Part shown: one piece after another, positions 49,556 through 58,694 of the stretch
Position numbering within the stretch: position 1 is the stretch's first letter
Layout of the letters: the number at the start of each line of letters is the position of its first letter
Origin: Hyaloperonospora brassicae
Taxonomy: Eukaryota > Oomycota > Peronosporomycetes > Peronosporales > Peronosporaceae
Assembly: GCA_947650285.1 (NCBI GenBank)
Contig: CANTFL010000138.1
Coordinates: 248,001-312,000 of the forward strand
Length of the DNA: 64,000 nt
Direction of reading: 5' to 3'
Notes under the pieces: model-generated
Seen by the model: the letters and a program-made list of their open reading frames with translations, nothing else
Told to the model about the DNA's origin: nothing
The model's database searches: none
Translations under genes and position numbers: made by a program

Positions 49556-51795
49556 TGCAGAAATGCTGGTTTATCTGATGCGAGATCAACTCAGCGTGCA
49601 ACGATTGATACTACGGATCACGTCGTACTCCGACTTGTAGAGACAAAAGTTCCGAAGTTTGGGGTAATCAACCTGAAAGAGACGGATGACAGATCCGCCT
49701 AACAACCGCCCGCAACATTCTCCGGTTGTGACGGCGGGGGTGCAATTGTGGTCCTTGCCCAGGAACTCCTGATGATGAGCATTGTATTCTCTCAGGAGGA
49801 CAGGTGTGTGCTTATGCAAGCTCCTGTTAGTTCTGAGCTGTAAAACACTCAATCTTAGAAAATACAGCTAGCGAGTAACTTTCGGCGGCGAATGCGCTAT
49901 CGAGAAAGAAGAAACGATGCTACTGACTCTCGTGTAAAGAGGAATCGCCGAATGCCTTACGATCGAGTCTTTCTAATCGCTTGCAGGAAGCTTGCTGTGG
50001 ATCCATCGCTGCAACCTCACATAGCCTTTGCGGTACATCGTGCGATTAGGGCGTGCATGTTTCCTTAGTAGACTCTCTTGATATGGTCAAGCAAAAGCTG
50101 CATTACTGTGGCATGATGGTAATGTGGGGACGAAGAAACAAGAGGCCGCCGCGCTTTTTAGGCTGATGCAGAGTTTGCTGCGGTCTCTACCGGCGCGAAG
50201 GATACAATGGGGATCCATACGGTGTGCTTGGATTTTTGTTCAATATTTGCTTATACCAATGACCATGAACAATCATGTGACCATCAAGAAAATGGAGTGA
50301 GTGTGTTCGTGCACTAGCAAAGAACGTATATATCATATTGAAGTTATTGCGACCTTTAGGCCAAGCGTCTGCTGGTATCGGCGTATGTGTGTACTGAGAA
50401 GCGGGAGGATACCCTGGCAAAAGCGCTGGTTGTATCGCGACTGAAGAAGCTACGCGGAATGTTTTGAGTAGAATCAACAAAGAGTTACCGCGTTGCCCTG
50501 GCCGCGGGGAAGGAGTGTTAATAAGTGGGCTCATTGATGAACCCACTTCCAGGAGCCGACGCTTCGAGCTTACGATAGGATATGTCGCAAGGGTTTAGGC
50601 GTGAATTTGCAGTGGTGACACGACCCGAGAGAGTAGCCAGTGTCTCACTTCGTAATTCATTTGGTAAGATCTTTGCCTTCAAAGACCGTTATATAAATTT
50701 GATCAACAAAAAATATTCCCCCCATATATCTCTGGTAAGCCCTGTTTTAGTCCAGCATCTGCGATTATAATGCTCAGCAAGACCATAGTCTAGGTCTTTG
50801 AACAATGCCTGATACGTACAGCTCAATAGTACTACCCGGGAACCTCAGTACTGAGCATTCGGCCTCTCGGCGGAATACTTGTCGAAGCATAAACACATCC
50901 GACAATGCATGATCGTTTACTGTGGGGGCATGTTTGTAAAGGCGCAAAATTCGGGCATGTATGGCATACAGAAATCGAGTGACTAATACGTGTGCCGCGC
51001 GACACGATCAAAAACACGCATCGACAAGCACGCACCCAAATGTAGCCAGCCAAACAGCGAGGGCTGTGCAGGCCCAAGCTGAAGAGGGCGGTGGCTACTC
51101 GTTGCAACATAGGCGGACCTACAAAAAAGAGGGGTACACCCTGTCATACCCGGTACCAACTCTCTACACCAGTCATGATGAGTGATTACATCCCCTACGC
51201 TACCATTACAAGGCAATGTCCTTCTCTTGACGCAGCAGAGGCTACTGCCGTTGCGTGTGTGAGTTCGCACGATCATAGCGAGGATACACATCGAATCAGA
51301 AAGTCTCCAGCGCTCGTGATTTGCGTCCTGATCATGTTCGTCAGACCGAAAATAGCTGCGTACATGGAAGACGTAAGACAATACATTTTACTTGCATTCG
51401 TCTCCGTAGGATCGACAGCTTACACACAGCTGCAGCAGTGTTGCGCTGCATCATGTTTTTACGTGGTCAATGTCATACCCGTTTGATATAGAGACTCGCG
51501 TCGTGACAATAACCTCTCGAAGAAGTCTTTGCCACAAGAGCCTTGTCCGTACGCATTGTAAACTTCGAAGTAAAAAATATGACACTGGACGATGCAACTT
51601 TGGCTATGAGCTTGCGGGAGAAGAATTCGTCAAATCCAACGCTATTTCCACTTCTTTGCAGGTACGTTAGCGTAACAGGCGCATGTGGATTCGGTAGTGC
51701 AGTAGGATTGCGCTCGCGGCTACTCCATCAAGGTCCGATCACCTTATAATCATTCAAAACACGCGAGTTCTGTAAACAACCCTTGCTTAATTGCT

Positions 51796-51855
51796 CGTGC
51801 TTGCGATAGAAAAGGTTACTCTCGTGCTTGCGATAGAAAAGGTCATTCTCATGCT
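51796..51855. repeat. Two-unit tandem repeat
   Basis: TCGTGCTTGCGATAGAAAAG followed by GT(T/C)A(C/T)TCTC is present twice in direct succession, with a third partial start (ATGCTT). A slippage product in the upstream region of the next gene. Confidence 0.6.
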
Positions 51856-52083
51856 TTGATGTCATTGCAGCTAGTGCAGAAAACGGTCGCAGAGGTGTAC
51901 CTAGGAGCATGGGTTGCGACAGGTGCGGTGTATACCTAGCGAAGAAACGACCGCATCCAGAAAACAAAAGTACATCCCACATGAGTACACGTTTCGTGCG
52001 AAAGGGACCTGTATTCGGGTGGGGTGTATACCCAACCAGAAAACAACGCGACTCGTGACGTCAGAAGTCAATCCGCAGCCAAC

Positions 52084-55000
52084 ATGAGCGAGCGCGTCGA
52101 CCCTTTGGACCGAACGGATGCAGCGCAGAGCGAAGCGTCGCCCCCCGCGTCCGAAGTCAGTACATCGTCCGTTAAGGTGAAGAGCACGAGGAAGAAGTGG
52201 AAGGTCAAGCAGCAGCAGAAGGGGAGGGGGAAGACGGAGCAGGTGGTAGACGCCCAAGCAGCAGTTGGCGACGACGTGCTCGACGGCAGTGTGGATGCAT
52301 TTGATGGCGCGGGGTTCGTTATGGTGAATCTGCGGAATGAGGTCGAGGAGATGGCGGTTGTGGCTACGGACGAAGGGTTTGCGAGTGTTCGAGTCGTTGA
52401 CGTCGATCAGAAGGAGGAGGAGAAGGAGGAGGAGGAGAAGAAGAAGAAGGCGAAGGAGGGAGAAAAGCAGGTGAAGCGACGGAATATGAGGAAGAAAACG
52501 AAGAAGAAGAAGAAAGAGGAGAAGGCATTGATAGAAGAGGGAGTGGTTCAGGAGATGTCGAAGGATGCAGGGGAGGAGAAGGTGACGGAGAAGAAGAAGA
52601 AGAAACCGAAGAAGAAGAAAGAGGTGAAGACAGTGAAAGAAGAGGAAGTTGCTGGGGCGTTGTCGAAGGATGTAGGGGAGGAGAAGGCAGTGAAAAAAGA
52701 TGACGTGACTGGGGCATTGCCGAAGGATGCAGGGAAGGAGAAGGCGACGGATAAGAAGAAGAAAAAACCGAAGAAGAAGAATGAGAAGAAGACAGTGAAA
52801 GAAGAGGACGTGAAAGAGGCGTTGTCGAAGGATGTAGGGGAGGAGAAGGCAGTGAAGGAAGAGGACGTGAATGGGGCGTTGCCGAAGGATGCGGGGGAGG
52901 AGAAGGTTGCGGAGAAGAAGAAGAGGAGGAAGAAAAACAAGAGGGAGATGAAACCGACGCAGCAGTTGCTCGAGACGGTGGAAAGTGCTGGAGTGGAGAA
53001 AGTTTTGGTGGTGGGAGACGAGAAGAAAAAGAAGCACAAGTTGAAGAAGAAAGCTGTTGCTAGAAAAGTATCTCTAGGCAGCAGGGATGTTGAAGAGAAA
53101 CAAGAGGTGACGACAAGTCGTGCTGAAGACGAAATGAATGCAACTGATGTTGTTGCGAAGAACAACAAGGAAAGAGTGGAACACGCGACTCAGCAGGTGC
53201 AGCAAGTGGAAGGGGACAAAGTTTCGTCATTGCAAAACGAAAGCGGAACGAGTAAGAAGTTGAACGTCAAAGCGCGAAAAAATGCTCGTGAGCATGGTCC
53301 AGTGACTTATACGGAATATCTAGACCACGACGTGGTGATTCGAGGATTGGAGATGGGTAGCTTGTTTCAAGGCAAGCTACGCGTGAACCCGATGTACCGC
53401 ATGGACGGATACGTCACGGTGGACGGATTGTCGGTGGATATACTCATCAAGGGAATGGAAGATCGCAATCGAGCATTCGACGGTGATTTAGTAGCTGTTC
53501 GATTGCATCCGGAATCCGCATGGAAATCTCTGAACGACGATCGCGGTAGGAAAGCAGCATCAGAGCCCATGTCTTCGACTGCCGGGGTGGACCAGCGTGC
53601 ATTGCACTCGCTGTGGCTCCCTAATGTGCAGGTCGATCAGTGCTTCCCGGCACGCACGCCAGAGGATGAAGTCTCTGTCGACATGTTGAAACAGACGATG
53701 ACCCGCCTAAATGAGCACGTGATCGAAGCTCGCAAACGTCCGGTAGCGACTGTGGTTTTTGTCCTAGCTCAAGGCAATGCAAACGGTTTCGTTGGATCTC
53801 TGGAAGCGAAAACCAAAGTAAAAGACTTGAGCTCACCGTTGCCAAGCGATGACAACTACGCGTACTTCAACGCCGACGACCCCCGTCTACCTCGACGCAT
53901 TCGGATTCCGAGGCTGCAACTTCCTGACGAGTTTGTCAGCCGCCCTTTGCTGTATTCAAATGCGATGCTCTGCTGCTGCCGAATCAAAGCGTGGTCGACT
54001 AAACATCAGAGTCCAACGGGTGAGTTTGTCAAAACGGTCGGAGAGTACACAGGGATCGAAACTGGCATATCGGCAATCTTGTTCAAGCACGGCTTGCAAG
54101 CGCACACAGCGGATTTCGACAGCTCGATCTTGAACGAGTTGGACGAAAAATATGGCGCAAGCGGTGAAAAATGGGAGATACCGAGCGAAGAGCTTCAGAA
54201 CCGACGAGACTTCCGCGACACGCAAATCTTCAGCATCGACCCATACAATGCGCGCGATTTAGACGACGCATTGCACATTCGTGTCCTTGACGATGCCCGC
54301 ACTAAATTTGAGATTGGCGTCCACATTGCAGATGTGACCCACTTCATCGAGCACAACTCACTACTGGATCGTGAAGCCCGATCACGAGCCACTAGCGTGT
54401 ATCTGGCCAACCGTGTGCTTCCGATGCTGCCTCGCATATTGTGCGAGAAGCTGTGTTCGCTTCAGCCGCAGGTAGATCGACTAGCGTTTTCAGTCGTGTG
54501 GCAGATGAACTTGGACGGTACGCTTGTTGACGGTGTCGATCCGTGGTTCGGAAAGTCTGTCATCCGCTCATGCTGCAAGCTCGACTACGGCTCAGCGCAA
54601 AAGATGCTTGATGGAGCTATCACCGAAAAGCATGTGGACGAGTGGGAAGAGGACCGACGTCCAATTGCCGATGCAAATCCCAACATCACTGCAGCCACAG
54701 TGATCCAGAGCGTCAAAGATTTGTGGAGCATTGGCGAAAACCGTCGCGCGATGCGTTTCGAGACAGGTGCAGTGAGTTTGAACGACGTGAAACTTGTTTT
54801 CTCGCTGGATGCAAAGGGAAACCCCACTCGGTACGGATCGTATGAGCTGAAGGACAGCAACCGGTTAGTGGAGGAGTACATGCTGCTAGCAAATTACCTC
54901 GTTGCTCAGCAATTGCTTCGTGCGCACGGTCCGCTAGCGTTCTTGCGTCATCACCCGCCGCCAGTCTCGCGGTCACTGGATCAGACGCTAGAGCGACTAG

Positions 55001-55806
55001 ATGAGAGCGACGTCAAGCTGGACGGAAGATCGACAAAGCAGCTGGCAGAGTCCCTGGAGCGCGTCCGTCAAGACCGTGGCGAGGTTACATTTGCTGTTGT
55101 GCAAGCGTTGATCATCAAACCCATGAAGCCCGCTGAGTACATGGTGGCCGGCAACGGTGCATCCCCTGATTCGTGGCGCCATTATGCTCTGAATATTCCG
55201 TACTACACGCACTTCACGTCACCTATTCGCCGCTACGCCGACGTTGTCGTACATCGCCTTCTGCAGGAGAGCTGTGTGACTGGTGCATCTTCCTCCAACG
55301 ATGATGCATCGAAATACGCCGATGACAATTCCAGGATGGCCGAGTACACCTCAGTCGCCCAAAACTGCAACGAAAAGAAGATGACGTCCAAGAAGGCGGA
55401 AACGGAGTGTGACAAGGTGTTTTTGTGTGCGTTTGTGCAGCACCATGGCGATATCGAAGTGACTGGCGTCGTGCTGGGCACGGGCCAGAAGAGCTTCACC
55501 GTGTACATCCTGGAGCTGGGTTTAGAGCAGCGTCTTTTCCTCCAGGATATGCGTCTGGTCGGTTCGTGGAATGGAAAGAAGTCGGAGCTTTCGATCCGAT
55601 TGCCAACGGGGTCACAGGCGATGCAGGAAAAACGAGAGGTCTGTGTGGAAACCGGCCATGAGGATACATTGGACACGAGTGCAGAGCAGAAGGCGTCCGG
55701 GATGGTCAAGTTGACATTTATGAAGCAGCTTCGAATGCGCATGTCGACGACGAAAAAGATGCCACTGTCACTGACCTTCTCAGTGATTGCGGAGAAGACG
55801 GGCTAG
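52084..55806 (+). CDS. DIS3L2: DIS3-like exonuclease 2 (RNase II/RNB family 3'-5' exoribonuclease)
   Basis: Degrades RNA 3' to 5' in the cytoplasm, independent of the exosome; animal DIS3L2 prefers uridylated RNA. The intronless product has 1240 aa. Residues 1-400 are an extra-long Lys/Glu-rich disordered extension with imperfect repeats (SKDVGEEKAVK.., PKDAG.EK..). Two cold-shock domains follow (from YTEYLDHDVVIRGLEMG, about residue 410). The RNB domain has the catalytic DPYNARDLDDA at 719-729, VGVHIADV-like text, ATSVYLANRVLPMLPRILCE, VEEYMLLAN and YTHFTSPIRRYADVVVHRL, then an S1-like end. No PIN domain or CR3 motif is seen, which separates it from DIS3/Rrp44. All active-site aspartates are present, so it is probably active. 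ATG 52,084 is the first in-frame ATG. Animal homologues are about 885 aa; the difference is mostly the N-terminal extension. Confidence 0.93.
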   Translation: MSERVDPLDRTDAAQSEASPPASEVSTSSVKVKSTRKKWKVKQQQKGRGKTEQVVDAQAAVGDDVLDGSVDAFDGAGFVMVNLRNEVEEMAVVATDEGFASVRVVDVDQKEEEKEEEEKKKKAKEGEKQVKRRNMRKKTKKKKKEEKALIEEGVVQEMSKDAGEEKVTEKKKKKPKKKKEVKTVKEEEVAGALSKDVGEEKAVKKDDVTGALPKDAGKEKATDKKKKKPKKKNEKKTVKEEDVKEALSKDVGEEKAVKEEDVNGALPKDAGEEKVAEKKKRRKKNKREMKPTQQLLETVESAGVEKVLVVGDEKKKKHKLKKKAVARKVSLGSRDVEEKQEVTTSRAEDEMNATDVVAKNNKERVEHATQQVQQVEGDKVSSLQNESGTSKKLNVKARKNAREHGPVTYTEYLDHDVVIRGLEMGSLFQGKLRVNPMYRMDGYVTVDGLSVDILIKGMEDRNRAFDGDLVAVRLHPESAWKSLNDDRGRKAASEPMSSTAGVDQRALHSLWLPNVQVDQCFPARTPEDEVSVDMLKQTMTRLNEHVIEARKRPVATVVFVLAQGNANGFVGSLEAKTKVKDLSSPLPSDDNYAYFNADDPRLPRRIRIPRLQLPDEFVSRPLLYSNAMLCCCRIKAWSTKHQSPTGEFVKTVGEYTGIETGISAILFKHGLQAHTADFDSSILNELDEKYGASGEKWEIPSEELQNRRDFRDTQIFSIDPYNARDLDDALHIRVLDDARTKFEIGVHIADVTHFIEHNSLLDREARSRATSVYLANRVLPMLPRILCEKLCSLQPQVDRLAFSVVWQMNLDGTLVDGVDPWFGKSVIRSCCKLDYGSAQKMLDGAITEKHVDEWEEDRRPIADANPNITAATVIQSVKDLWSIGENRRAMRFETGAVSLNDVKLVFSLDAKGNPTRYGSYELKDSNRLVEEYMLLANYLVAQQLLRAHGPLAFLRHHPPPVSRSLDQTLERLDESDVKLDGRSTKQLAESLERVRQDRGEVTFAVVQALIIKPMKPAEYMVAGNGASPDSWRHYALNIPYYTHFTSPIRRYADVVVHRLLQESCVTGASSSNDDASKYADDNSRMAEYTSVAQNCNEKKMTSKKAETECDKVFLCAFVQHHGDIEVTGVVLGTGQKSFTVYILELGLEQRLFLQDMRLVGSWNGKKSELSIRLPTGSQAMQEKREVCVETGHEDTLDTSAEQKASGMVKLTFMKQLRMRMSTTKKMPLSLTFSVIAEKTG

Positions 55807-55983
55807 CTAGTAGAGCAGCCCCTACAGCAGTTGCGTGTGTATGTCATCGTTTGTAGTCGGGTCTTTTTTTCATCCAGCTACGATAATTGACACCAACAGA
55901 CCAGCGGACTTGTCAACAACCAGGCTGCTGCTACAATCAAAACCGCTGACCGCATCCCGTGCGCCCTTTGTGTCACGGGCGCA

Positions 55984-55992
55984 TCATTCAGT
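55984..55992 (+). promoter_or_regulatory. Candidate oomycete initiator of the pICln gene
   Basis: TCATTCAGT lies about 75 bp before the ATG. It fits the core of the oomycete initiator consensus (TCATTY) and its usual distance from the start codon. A match this short can arise by chance. Confidence 0.3.
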
Positions 55993-55997
55993 CCAGC

Positions 55998-56036
55998 CGT
56001 ACTTAGCCGCCGTACTTAGCCGCCGTACTTAGCGGC
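55998..56036. repeat. Three tandem 13-bp units upstream of the pICln gene
   Basis: The unit CGTACTTAGCCGC is present three times in a row (the third with one change, CGTACTTAGCGGC), ending 22 bp before the ATG. It lies in the likely 5' leader. Confidence 0.85.
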
Positions 56037-56058
56037 CACTTGCGTCGCCACTTGAGCA

Positions 56059-56889
56059 ATGAACGTCCTGACCGTCTCCGACCTGAACGACGAGCACGCG
56101 CCGCTGCTGCGCACGGGCGCAGACGACGTCGAGGAGTTTCTGCTCGCGACGTTTGCAGACATTGAGCTCTACGCTGCTGTCTCTTCTGCCTCTTCTGCTG
56201 CTTCTAGTGACCCCATCAGCGACGACGACGTCGACAGAGACGCGTCGACGCTGCCGCACAACGGATCAAGTGGCACTTTGTTCGTGACCACAAGTCGCGT
56301 GGTGTGGATCGGCGCAGCAGTGGGACCGCGCGTGGGTTACGCGTGGGAAATGGCGTCCGTGACGCTCCACGCCATCTCGAGGGACCCGGCGGCGTTCCCG
56401 ACGCCCTGTGTGTACTGCCAGATGAGCAGTCAGGACGTGTCGGAAGTGCACTTTGTACCGGCGGACGACCACACGTGTGGGTGCTCTGCTCTGTCGCTGT
56501 TGTTGTTATTGTTGTTGGAGCGGTTGCTGTCGGTGGTGCGGTTGTTGCTGTTTGTGGTACGAAGCAGGGGCTGACTTGTGGGGTGGACGATGGATGGGCT
56601 GTCGCTCGATGTGGGTGTGTGTGTGTGTGGGTTGTCTTGTCTTGACTTTTGCAACGCAGTGCAAGAGGTGTTTCGTGCCTTGTGCAAGTCAGCCGAGATG
56701 AATCCGGACGAGGACGAGGACAACGAAGACGACGGATGGATTTGTGACGAGGAGGAAGTGGCGGACGGAGCGAGAGCTGCTCAGTTGGCTGCACACTTTG
56801 ACTCGATGCTGCAAGTGCCGCCTGAGCTTGAGCACTGCGGCACGGAATTGGGGCAGTTTGACGACGCCATCGAGGAGAGTCTGCTGTAG
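56059..56889 (+). CDS. CLNS1A: Methylosome subunit pICln, two exons
   Basis: Chaperone that binds Sm proteins and presents them to the PRMT5 methylosome during snRNP assembly; also described as a chloride-conductance regulator. Exons 56,059-56,476 and 56,660-56,889, intron 183 bp (GTGGGT...ACGCAG). Product 215 aa, close to the usual 235. The PH-like fold shows GTLFVTTSRVVWIG (about 74-87), WEMASVTLHAISRDPAAFP and VYCQMS. After the splice come LQEVFRALCKSAEMNPDEDED and the acidic tail of the family (DGWICDEEE), ending QFDDAIEESLL. The residues around the splice (ADDHT-LQEVF) fit the family pattern. It lies 250 bp after the DIS3L2-type gene and converges on PSMD12 (220 bp between stops). The identification rests on PH-like strand motifs and the acidic tail. 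Confidence 0.85.
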
Positions 56890-57109
56890 CGCAGAGACTA
56901 CTCGAGCAGTACGGGGCACTTTGTTCCTCTTGACAACCAGCAGGGAAAAGTGCGGTGAGGTTCGCACGACGAACGACACGAGAGCAGCACACACACACAC
57001 GCACGAGCCATGCACTGCGTATGAGGCACACAAGCAGCAGCTGATTCGACTGCAGTGGTAGTTTTATTCGGTTGTAGTCCGATGCCGACGCTGTGTCGTA
57101 TCAACGAGT

Positions 57110-58599
57110 TCAAATCTTGTGGATCATGTTCTCCTTGTTGACCAAGTGGCATGTAGTCTCGACCAGGCGGAGCAGCTGGGTGATGTCCGCTGCCACAGCA
57201 TGCACAGGTACAATGATAAGTCGTGCAGTTTCGACGAACACAAGCACAAACAGCGGCAACTTTGTCCAAACATGGCAAACGTACCCGACCAGTTGGAAAG
57301 CTGCTCTTCCGGCGACAGCGGTCTGTGGAACGAGACCAGCTTCGCAGGACGGTCAATCTTGGCATAAACGGATCCGCTGCTCACGAGGGTCGAAATGCTG
57401 CTTTCCGTCAACTGCCAACCGCGCAAAACATGTCAGTCGACTCTCAACACAATACACAAAACCACGTCATCAGCGTCATCCACACGTACGTCTTCCGTGA
57501 GTCCAATCATGTTGGCCAAGTGGGGCAGACGAATACGGTCAAAGTGCTCTGCGACCACGCGGATGTTGTACTCGACGACACGAGTGTGCAAGGTCTTCCA
57601 CCACTCGGCCCCGCGTTCGCCGTGCTTGAAAATCGGGTGTTCCTTCAGCACATGGTCTTGTTCCATGGGGAAGCCAATGATCTCTCGGGTCGTGAACTTC
57701 TTGAGCATGGCCGCAAAAGCAGCAGGGAGCTTCTCCGTCCGTTTCTCGCTGGCCAACTTGTGCAGCAAGTCGTTCTGCAAGTTCGAGTACGCCGACAGCA
57801 CGACAAAAATCGTCGCGTGCTCGAGCGCCTGTTGCCACAAGTCGTCTTTGTCTTTGACCCCGTCCGTGTTGAAAATGGCCATCCAGTGACGACAGAGCTC
57901 GAGCGTATTGTTCTCGTGCGTGTCGTACTCGATCATCAAGTGGTAAAACTTGAGCTTGCACGCTTCAAAGCCCGTTTCCTCCAGCGTCCGGCGCAAGATC
58001 TTCTTGGCCAAAATGTTCGCGCGCACATAGTCCTTCTTGGCCAGCGTGAGCCGCACTTGCTCCAATATAAACTCCGTCTTCTCGAGCTTCGTCATGGCGC
58101 CGTACGTCTCGACGTGCACCTCCTGCAAAATCGTCGCGGCCGCTTCCACGTCGCCCTGCGCCTCTTTCATCCTCGACAGCATCTGCGTCAGCGTCGCGCG
58201 CTCCTTTTCCAAGAAGATTTTGCCCTCAGCGACCGTCCGCAGCGCGTGGATGAGCGCCATTGTGACTGCTTCGGACGGCGCTTCGGCCAGGTACGACATG
58301 GTACGCTGCACCAGGACCGTGATCGCGCTGGACTTCTGCGCGCGGCGCTTCGACAGCAGCGTCACGTGGTCCTCGAGGAGGTCCCAGCGCTGGTGCTGCG
58401 CACAGAGCGCTACGAGCGCTCCCACCGTCTCGTTCAGCGTCGCCACGTCGTTCGCCAGACGCGCCTGTTTCTCCAGCGCCAGCAGCAGCTCACACGCGCG
58501 CGCCACTTGGCCCGTGGCCGCGACGGTCTGCGCCTCGGGCAGCACGCGCTGGAACGCGGGGCCCAGGTCCGCCTTCTTGCCCATCTCGTCCGTGCTCAT
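57110..58599 (-). CDS. PSMD12: 26S proteasome regulatory subunit Rpn5 (PSMD12), three exons
   Basis: PCI-domain scaffold subunit of the proteasome lid, needed for lid assembly around the deubiquitinase. Exons 58,599-57,490, 57,411-57,285 and 57,189-57,110; introns 78 bp (GTACGT...GGCAG) and 95 bp (GTACGT...GGCAG). The product has 438 aa (human 456). It is all helical, with LLALEKQARLANDVATL, EKTEFILEQVRLTLAKKDYVRANILAKKI, KLKFYHLMIEYD and a PCI region (YNIRVVAEHFDRIRLPHLANMIGLTED, SVYAKIDRPAKLVSFHRP). The C-terminal helix (TCHLVNKENMIHKI) is the conserved lid helix-bundle end. The last two exons were recognised from the family pattern and fit in phase. On the minus strand a TTTCATTCCC stretch about 15-24 bp before the ATG may be an initiator. 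Intact. Confidence 0.93.
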
Positions 58600-58648
58600 G
58601 ATGGCGCGGGAATGAAATCTTAAACGGGAATGGGAATGTCTGCTGTCT

Positions 58649-58694
58649 ATATGTATGTATGTATGTAGGTGGTATGTATGTATGTATGTATGTA
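58649..58694. repeat. TATG microsatellite, left arm
   Basis: TATG units interrupted by GTAGGTGG. The same interruption recurs in the right arm, so both arms are one array split by the pogo-like transposon. Its last two bases (TA) are the left target duplication. Confidence 0.85.

Larger units (their letters stand above)
46980..51900. other. AT-rich repeat-derived region without a gene
   Basis: Holds second copies of dispersed repeats A and B and a two-unit tandem repeat near 51,800. Frames up to about 130 codons (for example plus 51,091-51,486) show no domain. No RNA genes recognised. The right end is the upstream region of the DIS3L2-type gene. Confidence 0.4.

Noticed and set aside
51901..53037. 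Leucine-rich 378-codon frame on the minus strand
   Set aside because: It is the complement of the Lys/Glu (AAG/GAG) repeats of the DIS3L2 extension, giving CTT/CTC leucines.
57223..58623. 466-codon plus-strand frame over PSMD12
   Set aside because: Shadow frame of the PSMD12 coding sequence, rich in Arg/His/Val with no domain.
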